Source of the DNA: Tannerellaceae bacterium
GTDB lineage: Bacteria; Bacteroidota; Bacteroidia; Bacteroidales; Tannerellaceae
Length of the DNA stretch: 64,000 nucleotides
NCBI GenBank assembly: GCA_031271045.1
Contig: JAISWO010000015.1
Location: 1-64,000 of the forward strand
Reading direction: 5' to 3'
A program made the position numbers and the translations under genes. Of the stretch, positions 1 to 7,988 are shown piece after piece (the first letter of the stretch is position 1; the number at the start of each line of letters is the position of its first letter). Under the pieces are notes generated by a model, which did no database searches, was not told the DNA's origin, and saw only the letters and a list, made by a program, of their open reading frames with translations.

Positions 1-141
1 GTCCTGAAGGATGAGTTCCTTTTGGGAATAGCCTGCCGTAACATCCACCGTGATGAGGTCGTCTGTCGATCGTTGTTTTTCTGTACATCCTATCATTACA
101 GACAGGATCGTTGCTGAAAAAGTTATGAATATTCTACTCAT
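1..141 (-). CDS. Lipoprotein, probable 6-bladed beta-propeller family (N-terminal 47 aa only)
   Basis: This frame is open from the ATG at 141 to the window edge, so only 47 residues are visible and the ORF track omits it. The protein starts with a short hydrophobic segment ending in a lipobox-like MIGC, which suggests a lipid-anchored envelope protein. The segment after the cysteine, LITVDVTAGYSQKELILQD, resembles the start of the Bacteroidales 6-bladed beta-propeller lipoproteins; that match is from memory of the family. A TATCTTTG box lies upstream at 183-190. The function of the family is not established. Confidence 0.6.
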   Translation of the reverse strand, partial: MSRIFITFSATILSVMIGCTEKQRSTDDLITVDVTAGYSQKELILQD

Positions 142-182
142 TTTTTTATGTTAAAAAAATTATTGCCGCTTATTTTACATGG

Positions 183-190
183 CAAAGATA
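183..190 (-). promoter_or_regulatory. -7 promoter box for the partial lipoprotein gene
   Basis: On the minus strand this reads TATCTTTG, matching the Bacteroidetes TAnnTTTG element, about 40 bases before the ATG at 141. No clear -33 TTTG is seen at the usual 19-base distance. Confidence 0.45.
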
Positions 191-293
191 CAAAACACAC
201 AATATATCCGTTTCGCAATCTTTTTTTTCCTTTTCTGCGACAAATTGGGCGGGGAAGGGTTCCTTTTGGAGGATTCCGGGGGGAGACGGGCAT

Positions 294-434
294 GTAGGGG
301 CGCACCTGCGTGTGCGCCCGCATTGTGTTTTGTCGGAAATGCAGGGGGCGCACACATATTATATCAGGGCGCACACGTATTATATCAGGGCGCACACATA
401 TTATATCAGGGCGCACACGCAGGTGCGCCCCTAC
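294..434. repeat. Palindrome-bounded 21-bp tandem array (array 1)
   Basis: A 26-bp arm at 294-319 is repeated as its exact reverse complement at 409-434, and each arm is itself an interrupted palindrome (GGGCGCAC, six bases, GTGCGCCC). Between them, units starting GGGCGCACACATATTATATC begin at 346, 367 and 388, and the right arm starts at 409, so the period is exactly 21 bp. The array lies upstream of the minus-strand lipoprotein. The ORFs predicted here (92, 87 and 62 aa) are repeat translations. Confidence 0.9.
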
Positions 435-493
435 GGGGGTGATGGGGGAAGGGTATGTGTTGGGGGTATCCGATTATAATGAAATGTGGTTTA

Positions 494-703
494 CGTAGCG
501 CCGAAATTTGTTTTCGTAGCCCCAAAATTAGATTACGGTGTTACGTAATTTATTTGCGTAGCGCCAAAATTTATTTTTGTAATACCGGAATTAAATTTCG
601 TAATCCCGGAATTTATTTCCGTAGTACCGGAATCGAATTTCGTGACGCCGGAATTTGTTTTCGTAAGCCCGGAAATTATTTTCGTAGCTCCGGATTTTGT
701 TGT
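494..703. repeat. Ten-unit 21-bp tandem palindromic repeat (array 2)
   Basis: Ten consecutive degenerate units of exactly 21 bp run from 494 to 703, each close to CGTAGNNCCGGAATTTNTTTT. In frame with its neighbours a unit contains an interrupted palindrome of the form AATTTCG, six bases, CGGAATT. The last unit supplies the TTTTG of the promoter for the gene at 750. The frame through the array stays open because 21 is a multiple of three, giving heptads such as FRSTGIE, but a promoter downstream of the array argues against translation. Confidence 0.92.
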
Positions 704-726
704 TATAAAAAGATGTTGTATCTTGC
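695..726 (+). promoter_or_regulatory. Promoter for the 236-aa hypothetical gene
   Basis: TTTTG at 695-699 is followed by exactly 19 bases and TATCTTGC at 719-726, one or two positions from the TAnnTTTG consensus. The ATG lies 24 bases further on. The -33 element is made by the last unit of the 21-bp array. Confidence 0.55.
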
Positions 727-749
727 GCGCAAATTTGGGAGGATATTAT

Positions 750-1460
750 ATGGATCAACGAATGAATGATTGGCTGCCCAGTAATCATCTGGAGTTATAT
801 AAAAAAGTGACGGGGTATACGGTGCCGTACTTAGATGCACATCTTGAGGAATTTGGAATGAAGCCCGGCACGCCCTTGGGAGACTGGTATGCGGGGACTT
901 TTAAGGTGGAAATATACGCACCTTATGTCGAAGCTTTTGAGAATTGGAGCAATTCGGCGCAGCGAACGCCGATATCCGCAGTCGCCTTGCGGGATGCGGA
1001 ACGAATCCTGATCCCTGCTTATCGCAACCTCTACCGGATGCTCAAGAACAATCCCTTAGTGGAAAACGCAGACCTCGCTCACATGGGCTATCCTGCCCGG
1101 ACAAACGGGAGCCGCAGCCCCGCACCGGTGGCTATCCACCCGCCCAATTTCCGGATTGCACCCCTCACGGCGCACCGCCTGGCCATCCATTACTACCGTA
1201 CCGATGTGAAAAAACGAGCCCGGCCCAAAGGTCAGCGCGGCGTAGAGATCCGGTGGGATTTTTATGACGGCACCGGCGACGCTACCGCCGACATGAACCC
1301 GGAGACGATGATCCATTCCAGAAGCGCCACCACCTCGCCGGCCCTCTTCGCCTTCGACCCCAAAGAGGCCGGGCGGCACGTCTGCTTCGCCCTCCGATGG
1401 GAAAATACCCGCGGCGAAAAAGGCCCGTGGAGCGTCATCCATGATATACACATCTGCTGA
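750..1460 (+). CDS. Conserved Bacteroidales protein of unknown function
   Basis: This 236-aa protein has no signal peptide and no catalytic motif that I recognise. Its layout (a charged helical first half with PLVENADLAHMG, then a beta-rich second half ending FALRWENTRGEKGPWS) matches a family of Bacteroidales hypothetical proteins I know only from genome annotation. The second half could be a fibronectin-like fold, which is inference. I chose the ATG at 750 because GGGAGG lies just upstream and the promoter at 695-726 lies after the ORF-track start at 642. The fucosidase gene follows 30 bases downstream on the same strand. Confidence 0.75.
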   Translation: MDQRMNDWLPSNHLELYKKVTGYTVPYLDAHLEEFGMKPGTPLGDWYAGTFKVEIYAPYVEAFENWSNSAQRTPISAVALRDAERILIPAYRNLYRMLKNNPLVENADLAHMGYPARTNGSRSPAPVAIHPPNFRIAPLTAHRLAIHYYRTDVKKRARPKGQRGVEIRWDFYDGTGDATADMNPETMIHSRSATTSPALFAFDPKEAGRHVCFALRWENTRGEKGPWSVIHDIHIC

Positions 1461-1490
1461 AAATAATTACTCACCTATACAAAACAGATC

Positions 1491-2876
1491 ATGAAAAACA
1501 AATGGATGGCCGGCCTCTTGCTCTGCATCGGAAGCGTCGGCATGATGCAAGCCCAGGAGAAAAACACGCCGGCATGGGCCGTAGAAACGCCGGCTCAGAA
1601 ACAGGAACGCATGGCCTGGTGGACAAACGACCGCTTCGGAATGTTTATCCACTGGGGCATCTATGCCATGCCCGCCCGACACGAATGGGTGAAACGCAAT
1701 GAGAAGATCGCCGACGAAGTCTATCAGAACTATTTCGACCGCTTCGACCCCGACCTCTACAATCCCCGCCAATGGGCCGCCCAAGCTCGCGCCGCAGGAA
1801 TGAAATACGTCGTCGTAACCACCAAACATCACGATGGATTCTGCCTCTGGGACTCGGACGTAACCGATTATAAGGCCACCAATACGCCCTGCGGGAAAGA
1901 CCTCATCGCCCCCTTCGTCGAAGCCTTCCGCGCCGAAGGCATCCGCATCGGCTTCTACTATTCGCTCATCGACTGGCATCACCCCGATTTCCCCATCGAC
2001 CGCATGCACCCGCAATGGAAAGGCGCCGAAGCCGCCCGTACCGCCAACCAGGGCCGCAGCATGGAACGCTACCGCGCCTATATGAAAGCCCAACTGACCG
2101 AACTCCTCACCCGCTTCGGCCGCATCGACGAACTTTTCCTCGACTTCTCCTACCCCGGCGAGAACGGTAAAGGACACGAAGATTGGCAGTCGGAAGAACT
2201 CCTCCGCCTGATCCGCTCGTTGCAACCTCATATCATCGTCGACAACCGCCTCGACCTCGACCATACCGACTGGGGATGGGATTTCGTCACTCCGGAACAA
2301 TTCATGCCCCAGCAATGGCCCACGGTGCGTGGGAAAAAGGTTTATTGGGAAACTTGCCAGACTTTCTCCGGCTCCTGGGGTTACTACCGCGACGAATATT
2401 CCTGGAAAAGCGTCCATCAACTGGTCGTCATGCTCATCGAAACCGTCAGCAAAGGAGGTAACCTCCTGCTCAACGTCGGCCCAACGGCCCGCGGACGCTT
2501 CGACGACCGGGCGACGGAACGCCTCGAAGGACTGGCCCGCTGGATGCAATTCCACGACCGTTCGATCTACGGTTGCACCGCAGCGCCGGAAGGCTTCGTC
2601 GCCCCCCGCAACTGCCTCCTGACTTATAATCCGGAAAAGAAACGCCTGTATGTCCACGTCCTGGAGTGGCCCTTCAAATCCCTTCACCTGCCGGGCTACA
2701 AGGGTAAATTCAAGTACGCTCAACTCCTCAACGACGCTTCGGAAATCAAATTTACGGTCAACACAACGCCCGGCAGTCATACAACGGAAAATTCCGGCGC
2801 CGACGATGTCATCCTCGACCTTCCCGTCAGTCGCCCCGACGCCGAAATTCCTGTAATAGAACTCTTCCTCGAATAG
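1491..2876 (+). CDS. Secreted alpha-L-fucosidase, GH29
   Basis: This enzyme removes terminal L-fucose from glycans by a retaining mechanism, probably in the periplasm or at the cell surface. The 461-aa protein starts with a signal peptide (cleavage likely after MMQA, about residue 21). The GH29 barrel follows: FGMFIHWGIYAMP near residue 50, KHHDGFCLWDS near 112, FYYSLIDWHH near 156, and ELFLDFSYPG near 214. The Asp at about 218 is the expected nucleophile. After the barrel there is only a short beta-rich C-terminal part. It lies 30 bases after the hypothetical gene, probably on the same transcript, and converges on leuB with a gap of 9 bases. No SusC/SusD genes are nearby. Confidence 0.93.
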   Translation: MKNKWMAGLLLCIGSVGMMQAQEKNTPAWAVETPAQKQERMAWWTNDRFGMFIHWGIYAMPARHEWVKRNEKIADEVYQNYFDRFDPDLYNPRQWAAQARAAGMKYVVVTTKHHDGFCLWDSDVTDYKATNTPCGKDLIAPFVEAFRAEGIRIGFYYSLIDWHHPDFPIDRMHPQWKGAEAARTANQGRSMERYRAYMKAQLTELLTRFGRIDELFLDFSYPGENGKGHEDWQSEELLRLIRSLQPHIIVDNRLDLDHTDWGWDFVTPEQFMPQQWPTVRGKKVYWETCQTFSGSWGYYRDEYSWKSVHQLVVMLIETVSKGGNLLLNVGPTARGRFDDRATERLEGLARWMQFHDRSIYGCTAAPEGFVAPRNCLLTYNPEKKRLYVHVLEWPFKSLHLPGYKGKFKYAQLLNDASEIKFTVNTTPGSHTTENSGADDVILDLPVSRPDAEIPVIELFLE

Positions 2877-2885
2877 CCTGAACCT

Positions 2886-3950
2886 TCAGACCGATCGCGC
2901 AATAAAGCCCCCCACGGCAGAGGTCCTGTAAGCCTCCTGCCCGGCGGGGGCTATGTCTTCGGTCACGATACCTGTCGCGATCGCCTCGGCTACGGCCCGA
3001 CGGATGGCTGCGCCCTCCTCAGGCAGGTTGAAAGCATACTCAAACATCAGGGCGGCGCTCAGGATCGTAGCCATCGGATTGGCAATATCCTGCCCCGCCG
3101 CCTGCGGATAAGAGCCGTGGATAGGCTCGAAGACCGACGTATGTACGCCGATCGACGCCGACGGCAGCATCCCCAGCGAACCGCTGATGACGGAAGCCTC
3201 GTCGGTAAGGATATCGCCAAACATATTCTCCGTCACCATCACGTCGAAGCTCTTGGGCGATTGCACCAGACGCATGGCGGCATTATCGACAAACATATAT
3301 TCTGTTTCCACACCGGGATATTCCGGCGCTATTTCCTGCGCTACCTGTCGCCAGAGGCGCGAGGTAGCCAGCACGTTGGCCTTGTCTACAACCGTCAGTT
3401 TCCTGCGTCGCTTCAAGGCATAGCCGTAGGCAAGACGAACGATGCGTTCGATCTCATCGCGCGTATAGACGCACGTATCGTAGGCCGTCCGACCATCTTC
3501 GCTACGCCCTTGCGGACGCCCGAAGTAGAGGCCACCCGTCAGCTCGCGGATACACAGAAAGTCGGCCCCTTCGACCAGCTCGGCGCGCAAGGGCGACTGA
3601 TGGATGAGCGACGGAAAGGTAACGACCGGCCGGATATTGGCATACAGTCCCAGTTGCTTGCGCATAGCCAGAAGCCCCTGTTCGGGACGTACGCTCGCCG
3701 AAGGGTCGTTATCGTACTTAGGATGCCCAATAGCTCCGAAGAAGACGGCGTCGCTTTCCATACAAAGGCGATGCGTCTCGTCGGGGTAAGGATTACCGGT
3801 GGCGTCGATAGCAGCCGCCCCGACTAAGCCTTCCTTTGCATGCAGTTCGTGGCCAAATACGGCGCATACGGCGCGTACGACCTTCATACCCTGTTCGATG
3901 ATTTCCGGGCCGATTCCGTCGCCCGGCAGTACGGCAATGTTCAGTTTCAT
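2886..3950 (-). CDS. leuB: 3-isopropylmalate dehydrogenase
   Basis: LeuB oxidises and decarboxylates 3-isopropylmalate to 2-oxoisocaproate with NAD+, the last leucine-specific step before transamination. The 354-aa length is normal. The N-terminus ([11 protein letters not shown]), the substrate region with [14 protein letters not shown], and the metal and nucleotide parts with [24 protein letters not shown] are typical. It is the last gene of the leu operon, and its ATG overlaps the mgsA stop in an ATGA, so its translation is probably coupled to mgsA. Confidence 0.97.
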   Translation of the reverse strand: MKLNIAVLPGDGIGPEIIEQGMKVVRAVCAVFGHELHAKEGLVGAAAIDATGNPYPDETHRLCMESDAVFFGAIGHPKYDNDPSASVRPEQGLLAMRKQLGLYANIRPVVTFPSLIHQSPLRAELVEGADFLCIRELTGGLYFGRPQGRSEDGRTAYDTCVYTRDEIERIVRLAYGYALKRRRKLTVVDKANVLATSRLWRQVAQEIAPEYPGVETEYMFVDNAAMRLVQSPKSFDVMVTENMFGDILTDEASVISGSLGMLPSASIGVHTSVFEPIHGSYPQAAGQDIANPMATILSAALMFEYAFNLPEEGAAIRRAVAEAIATGIVTEDIAPAGQEAYRTSAVGGFIARSV

Positions 3951-4396
3951 CCTTCGCGATTAAAATAAATATACTGCGGTTCGGTCGGGATGTAGTCCTC
4001 TTCGTCCCAGAGGGAGCTGGTGATCATCAGGTCGGCGCTGTAACGGTTGCAGGCAATCGGGACATTGTGCACCCGGCATTGGCGGAGTAGCATCTGAATG
4101 TCGGCCTCATGCGGCTGCGGGTTCAGGTCGTCGATCAGGAAGATAGCCAGATTGATTTGTTTGCGTACCACCATAGCGGCTATCTCGGCATCTCCCCCCA
4201 GCGGTCCGGAGTGCATGCAGGTTATTTCGGCATGGATGCCTTTATCTTCAAAAGCCTTGGAGATGAGTCCCCCGGTCGTACCGGTGCATACTAAATGATG
4301 CTGCGCGAGGAAGCGGTCGTTGTGCAAAGCCCATTCTACCATATCGGCTTTTCGTCTGTCGTGCGCCACGAGGGCGATTGTTAATTTCTTGTCCAT
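3947..4396 (-). CDS. mgsA: Methylglyoxal synthase
   Basis: MgsA converts dihydroxyacetone phosphate to methylglyoxal and phosphate, a bypass of lower glycolysis used when phosphate is short or sugar phosphates accumulate. The 149-aa protein carries the family signatures [28 protein letters not shown] with the catalytic Asp, and [14 protein letters not shown]. It sits inside the leucine operon, 4 bases after the synthase-like gene and overlapping leuB by 4 bases. This is not a usual neighbour, so its expression should follow the leu attenuator. Confidence 0.95.
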   Translation of the reverse strand: MDKKLTIALVAHDRRKADMVEWALHNDRFLAQHHLVCTGTTGGLISKAFEDKGIHAEITCMHSGPLGGDAEIAAMVVRKQINLAIFLIDDLNPQPHEADIQMLLRQCRVHNVPIACNRYSADLMITSSLWDEEDYIPTEPQYIYFNREG

Positions 4397-4400
4397 TTGT

Positions 4401-5912
4401 TTATCCTTCTATTTTGTTTAACATTTTGATAGTTGCTTGTATGGCGGCTTCGGTCTGGTCGCCGTCGAGGCCGCGTGTTTTGAAATCTTTGCCTGCGAAG
4501 TTCCAACTGATGATGGTTTGTACGAAGGCGTCGGTACGTCCTCCCGGCGGGATGGAGACGGAGTAGTTCGTCAGCATCGGGAAAGGGCGCCCCAGCTCGG
4601 TATAGATCATCCGGAGGGCGCGTACGAAGGCGTCGTACTGTCCGTCGCCGGTGGCCGATTGCTCGTAAGTCTGTCCGTCGATCTCTATCTTGAGCGTAGC
4701 CACCGGCCGTAATCCCTGCGCCAGCGACAGGGCGTAGTTCAATATCCGGATCTTAGGCTCGGCGGTCGTATCCCGGTTGAGTACGTCGCTGATGATATAG
4801 GGCAAGTCTTCCTGGGTAACCATTTCTTTCTTGTCGCCCAGTTCAATGATGCGTTCGGTTACCTTCTGCATAGTTTCTTCGTCCATACCGATGCCCAGGG
4901 CTTCCAGGTTTTTGCGGATACTGGCTTTGCCGGAGGTTTTGCCCAGGGCGTATTCCCTGACGCGCCCGAAACGTTCGGGCAGGAGGTCGTTGTAATAGAG
5001 GTTGCTCTTGCTGTCGCCGTCGGCATGAATACCGGCGCATTGGGTAAAGACCGACTCGCCGACGACCGGCTGATTTGGGGCGATATGAATACCGGAATAA
5101 GTTTCTACCAGCCGGCTGACCCGGTTGATCTTCTCTTCCCGGAGGCGGGTATCTTCGCCCAACTGATCTTTGATGACGGCCAGCACGCTGCCCAAGGGCG
5201 CGTTACCGGCCCGCTCACCCAGTCCGTTGATGGTGGTGTGGATGCCTTTCACGCCGGCACGTACGGCCGAGAAGACGTTGGCAACAGCCAGGTCATAGTC
5301 GTTATGAGCATGGAAGTCGAACGTCAGAGCAGGATAGTGGCCGATCATCTGCTTGCAGTATTCGTAGGTATTGAGTGGATTGAGGATACCCAGGGTATCG
5401 GGCAGCATATAGCGGCGGATGGGCAGGTCCTTCAGTCCGTCTACCAGGCGGAAGACGTATTCCGGCGAGTGTATAATGCCGTTCGACCAGTCTTCCAGGT
5501 AGATGTTCACACCGATCTCCATCTTTTCCGCCAGGCGGACGCTTTCGCGGATATCTTCGATATGTTGGTCGGGCGTCTTGCGGAGTTGTTCGGTCACATG
5601 TTTGTGCGAGCCTTTGCACAGGAGGTTGACCGTACGGCATCCGGCTTGCTCTATCCATCGGAGCGACGTACCGCCGTCGAGAAATCCCAGGACTTCCAGC
5701 TTGTGAAGGTTGCCCGTACGCTCGGCCCAGGAGGCAACGCGCCTGACGCCATCAAACTCGCCGTCCGACACACGCGCCGAGGCTATCTCGATACGGTCGA
5801 CTCCCAATTCGTTGAGCAATATCTGCGCGATACTGAGCTTCTCATGGGCGGCAAAAGCGACGCCCGATGTCTGTTCTCCATCCCGGAGGGTGGTATCCAT
5901 TATTTCGATCAT
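4401..5912 (-). CDS. Isopropylmalate/citramalate synthase-like protein (second LeuA paralogue)
   Basis: This is a 503-aa Claisen-condensing enzyme of the LeuA/CimA/homocitrate synthase family. It has [14 protein letters not shown] at the N-terminus, the metal site FHAHNDYDLA near residue 196, NGLGERAGNAPLG, and a C-terminal regulatory domain (GLRPVATLKIEIDG onward). TSG in place of the PGC of the LeuA at 7989 places it nearer the citramalate synthase-like group. Candidate products are 2-isopropylmalate or (R)-citramalate, the latter giving a threonine-independent route to isoleucine; sequence alone does not decide. A paralogue at this position in Bacteroidetes leu operons is familiar to me from annotation. 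Confidence 0.88.
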   Translation of the reverse strand: MIEIMDTTLRDGEQTSGVAFAAHEKLSIAQILLNELGVDRIEIASARVSDGEFDGVRRVASWAERTGNLHKLEVLGFLDGGTSLRWIEQAGCRTVNLLCKGSHKHVTEQLRKTPDQHIEDIRESVRLAEKMEIGVNIYLEDWSNGIIHSPEYVFRLVDGLKDLPIRRYMLPDTLGILNPLNTYEYCKQMIGHYPALTFDFHAHNDYDLAVANVFSAVRAGVKGIHTTINGLGERAGNAPLGSVLAVIKDQLGEDTRLREEKINRVSRLVETYSGIHIAPNQPVVGESVFTQCAGIHADGDSKSNLYYNDLLPERFGRVREYALGKTSGKASIRKNLEALGIGMDEETMQKVTERIIELGDKKEMVTQEDLPYIISDVLNRDTTAEPKIRILNYALSLAQGLRPVATLKIEIDGQTYEQSATGDGQYDAFVRALRMIYTELGRPFPMLTNYSVSIPPGGRTDAFVQTIISWNFAGKDFKTRGLDGDQTEAAIQATIKMLNKIEG

Positions 5913-5924
5913 CTTCTTTTTTAT

Positions 5925-5997
5925 GTTACGAGTTACACATTGTATGATTATTCGTTATTAGTTACGAGCGTGTCGCTATTTACGTGTAACTCGTAAC
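5925..5997. repeat. 14-bp inverted repeat at the leuD/synthase junction
   Basis: GTTACGAGTTACAC at 5925-5938 and its exact reverse complement at 5984-5997 enclose 45 bases, with another partial copy GTTACGAG at 5961-5968. The right arm encodes the end of LeuD (VTSYT and stop), and the left arm lies just upstream of the next ATG at 5912. In RNA the arms could form an intercistronic hairpin. Confidence 0.8.
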
Positions 5998-6579
5998 TAA
6001 ACCCTCATATTTCTCTATTTTTTCTTTGTTGGCTAAGAGGTAGTCGATGTCGTCGAGGCCGTTTACCAGGCAGTCCTTTTTGTAGGCATTGATATCGAAA
6101 TGTTCGCTGCGGCCGGTGGCGCGATTGGTGATGATCTGGGCGGGGAGGTCGATGGTGAGCGTCGTTGCAGCGTTTGCTTCGATGGAGACAAACAGTTCGC
6201 TCAGGAAGTCCGGCGAGACAACGACCGGCAGCAGCCCGTTATTCATTGAGTTATTCTTGAAGATGTCGGCAAAAAAGCTACTGACGACGGCCCGGAAGCC
6301 GTAGCCCGTGATCGCCCAGGCGGCATGTTCGCGACTGCTGCCGCTGCCGAAGTTCTTCCCCGCCACCAGGATGTCTCCCTTGTAGGCAGGTTGATTCAGG
6401 ACGAAGCCGGGATTGGGGCGGCCGGATTTGTCGTAGCGCCAGTCGCGGAAGAGGTTGTCGCCAAAGCCCTCGCGTGTGGTAGCTTTCAGGAAGCGTGCCG
6501 GGATGATTTGATCGGTATCCACGTTCTCCAGCGGGAGCGGCACGCAGGTGGACGTCAGTATGGTGAATGTATTACGCAT
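5980..6579 (-). CDS. leuD: 3-isopropylmalate dehydratase, small subunit
   Basis: LeuD is the swivelling subunit of isopropylmalate isomerase, which converts 2- to 3-isopropylmalate with LeuC. The 199-aa length is normal. It shows PLPLENVDTDQIIPARFLK near the N-terminus and the GKNFGSGSSREHAAWA substrate-specificity loop. LeuC lies 13 bases upstream in the operon. The C-terminus is encoded by one arm of the inverted repeat at 5925-5997. Confidence 0.96.
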   Translation of the reverse strand: MRNTFTILTSTCVPLPLENVDTDQIIPARFLKATTREGFGDNLFRDWRYDKSGRPNPGFVLNQPAYKGDILVAGKNFGSGSSREHAAWAITGYGFRAVVSSFFADIFKNNSMNNGLLPVVVSPDFLSELFVSIEANAATTLTIDLPAQIITNRATGRSEHFDINAYKKDCLVNGLDDIDYLLANKEKIEKYEGLVTSYT

Positions 6580-6592
6580 AATTTATTCCGGA

Positions 6593-7987
6593 TTACAGGG
6601 TTCTTGGATCGGTGATCTTACCTGTGACGGCGGCAGCGGCAGCTACCAGCGGTCCGGCAAGGATGGTACGTGCGCCGGGGCCTTGGCGCCCTTCAAAATT
6701 ACGGTTGGATGTCGAGACGGCATATTTGCCGGCAGGCACCTTATCGTCGTTCATTGCCAAGCAGGCCGAGCAGCCGGGCTGACGCAGTTCAAAACCGGCT
6801 TCCGTCAGGATGGCGTCGATACCTTCGGCACGTATCTGCTGCTCCACTTGCCGGCTCCCGGGCACTAACCAGGCTGTGAGGCCGGGAGCTTTCCGGTATC
6901 CTTTCACTGCGGAGGCGAAGGCTCGGAAATCTTCTATCCGTCCGTTGGTGCAACTACCGAGGAAAACATAATCGACCGGTTTGCCCAGCATCGGATCGCC
7001 CGGATGGAAGCCCATATAATCGAGTGCCTTGAGGAAAGAGATGCGGCCGGCCTCGTCGATATTGTCGAGCGAAGGGATCTGTTCCCGTATGCCTATTCCC
7101 ATGCCGGGATTGGTGCCGTATGTTACCATCGGTTCGATGTCTTCGGCGCGGAAGCGCACTTCTTTGTCGAACGTAGCGTCGTCGTCGCTGTAAAGGTTTT
7201 GCCAGGCAGCCAGGGCTTTCTCCCATCCGGTTCCCTGGGGAGCGAACTCCCGGCCTTTCAGGTAATCGAAGGTGACCTGGTCGGGAGCGATCATACCTCC
7301 GCGGGCACCCATCTCGATAGAGAGGTTGCAGATGGTCAGGCGTTCTTCCATCGTTGTACGGCGGATGGCCTCGCCGGCGTATTCGACGAAATAACCGGTC
7401 GCCCCACTGGTCGTCATCCGGGAGATGATATAGAGGGCGACGTCTTTGGCCGTTACGCCGGCGCGCAGTTGTCCGTCGAGGGTGATGCGCATGGTGCGGG
7501 GCTTGCGCTGCATGATGCATTGGGTGGCGAGGGTCATTTCTACTTCGCTGGTTCCGATGCCGAAGGCGATAGCGCCCAGCGCGCCGTGCGTAGAGGTATG
7601 CGAATCGCCGCAGACGATGGTCATGCCGGGGAGCGTCAGTCCGTTCTCAGGGCCTACGACGTGGACGATCCCGTTTTTGGGATGCTGCAAGCCATAGTAT
7701 GCGAGGCCGAAATCGGCGGCGTTCTTTTCCAGCGTGTCCACCTGTTTCCTGGAGACGGGATCTTCGATCGGTTTATCCTGGTTCAGCGTGGGGACGTTGT
7801 GATCGGGGAGGCAGGTGATTTGTTTGGGGCGGAAGGGAGTCAGTCCCCGTTCGCGCAATCCGGCGAAGGCTTGCGGACTGGTTACTTCGTGGCAGTAGAG
7901 CCGGTCGATGTAGAGTTGAGTCGTTCCGTCGGGCAGCGTGTCCACGATGTGTCGCTCCCAGATCTTTTCGAATAATGTCTGCTTCAT
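6593..7987 (-). CDS. leuC: 3-isopropylmalate dehydratase, large subunit
   Basis: LeuC holds the [4Fe-4S] cluster of isopropylmalate isomerase. The protein is 464 aa, starting [13 protein letters not shown] at 7987; the longer ORF-track start would run back into leu[16 protein letters not shown], the cysteine motif [11 protein letters not shown] and the later GCSACLAMN provide the three cluster ligands. The start codon is one base after the leuA stop, so the two are probably translationally coupled. Confidence 0.96.
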   Translation of the reverse strand: MKQTLFEKIWERHIVDTLPDGTTQLYIDRLYCHEVTSPQAFAGLRERGLTPFRPKQITCLPDHNVPTLNQDKPIEDPVSRKQVDTLEKNAADFGLAYYGLQHPKNGIVHVVGPENGLTLPGMTIVCGDSHTSTHGALGAIAFGIGTSEVEMTLATQCIMQRKPRTMRITLDGQLRAGVTAKDVALYIISRMTTSGATGYFVEYAGEAIRRTTMEERLTICNLSIEMGARGGMIAPDQVTFDYLKGREFAPQGTGWEKALAAWQNLYSDDDATFDKEVRFRAEDIEPMVTYGTNPGMGIGIREQIPSLDNIDEAGRISFLKALDYMGFHPGDPMLGKPVDYVFLGSCTNGRIEDFRAFASAVKGYRKAPGLTAWLVPGSRQVEQQIRAEGIDAILTEAGFELRQPGCSACLAMNDDKVPAGKYAVSTSNRNFEGRQGPGARTILAGPLVAAAAAVTGKITDPRTL

Positions 7988-7988
7988 A

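Noticed and set aside
642-749. Extension of the 236-aa protein into the 21-bp array
   Set aside because: The promoter -7 box at 719-726 and the ribosome site before 750 lie inside the extension, so it is not transcribed as coding sequence from this promoter.
1467-2780. 437-aa ORF on the minus strand opposite the fucosidase gene
   Set aside because: Antisense shadow of a gene with clear GH29 motifs; no recognisable domain.
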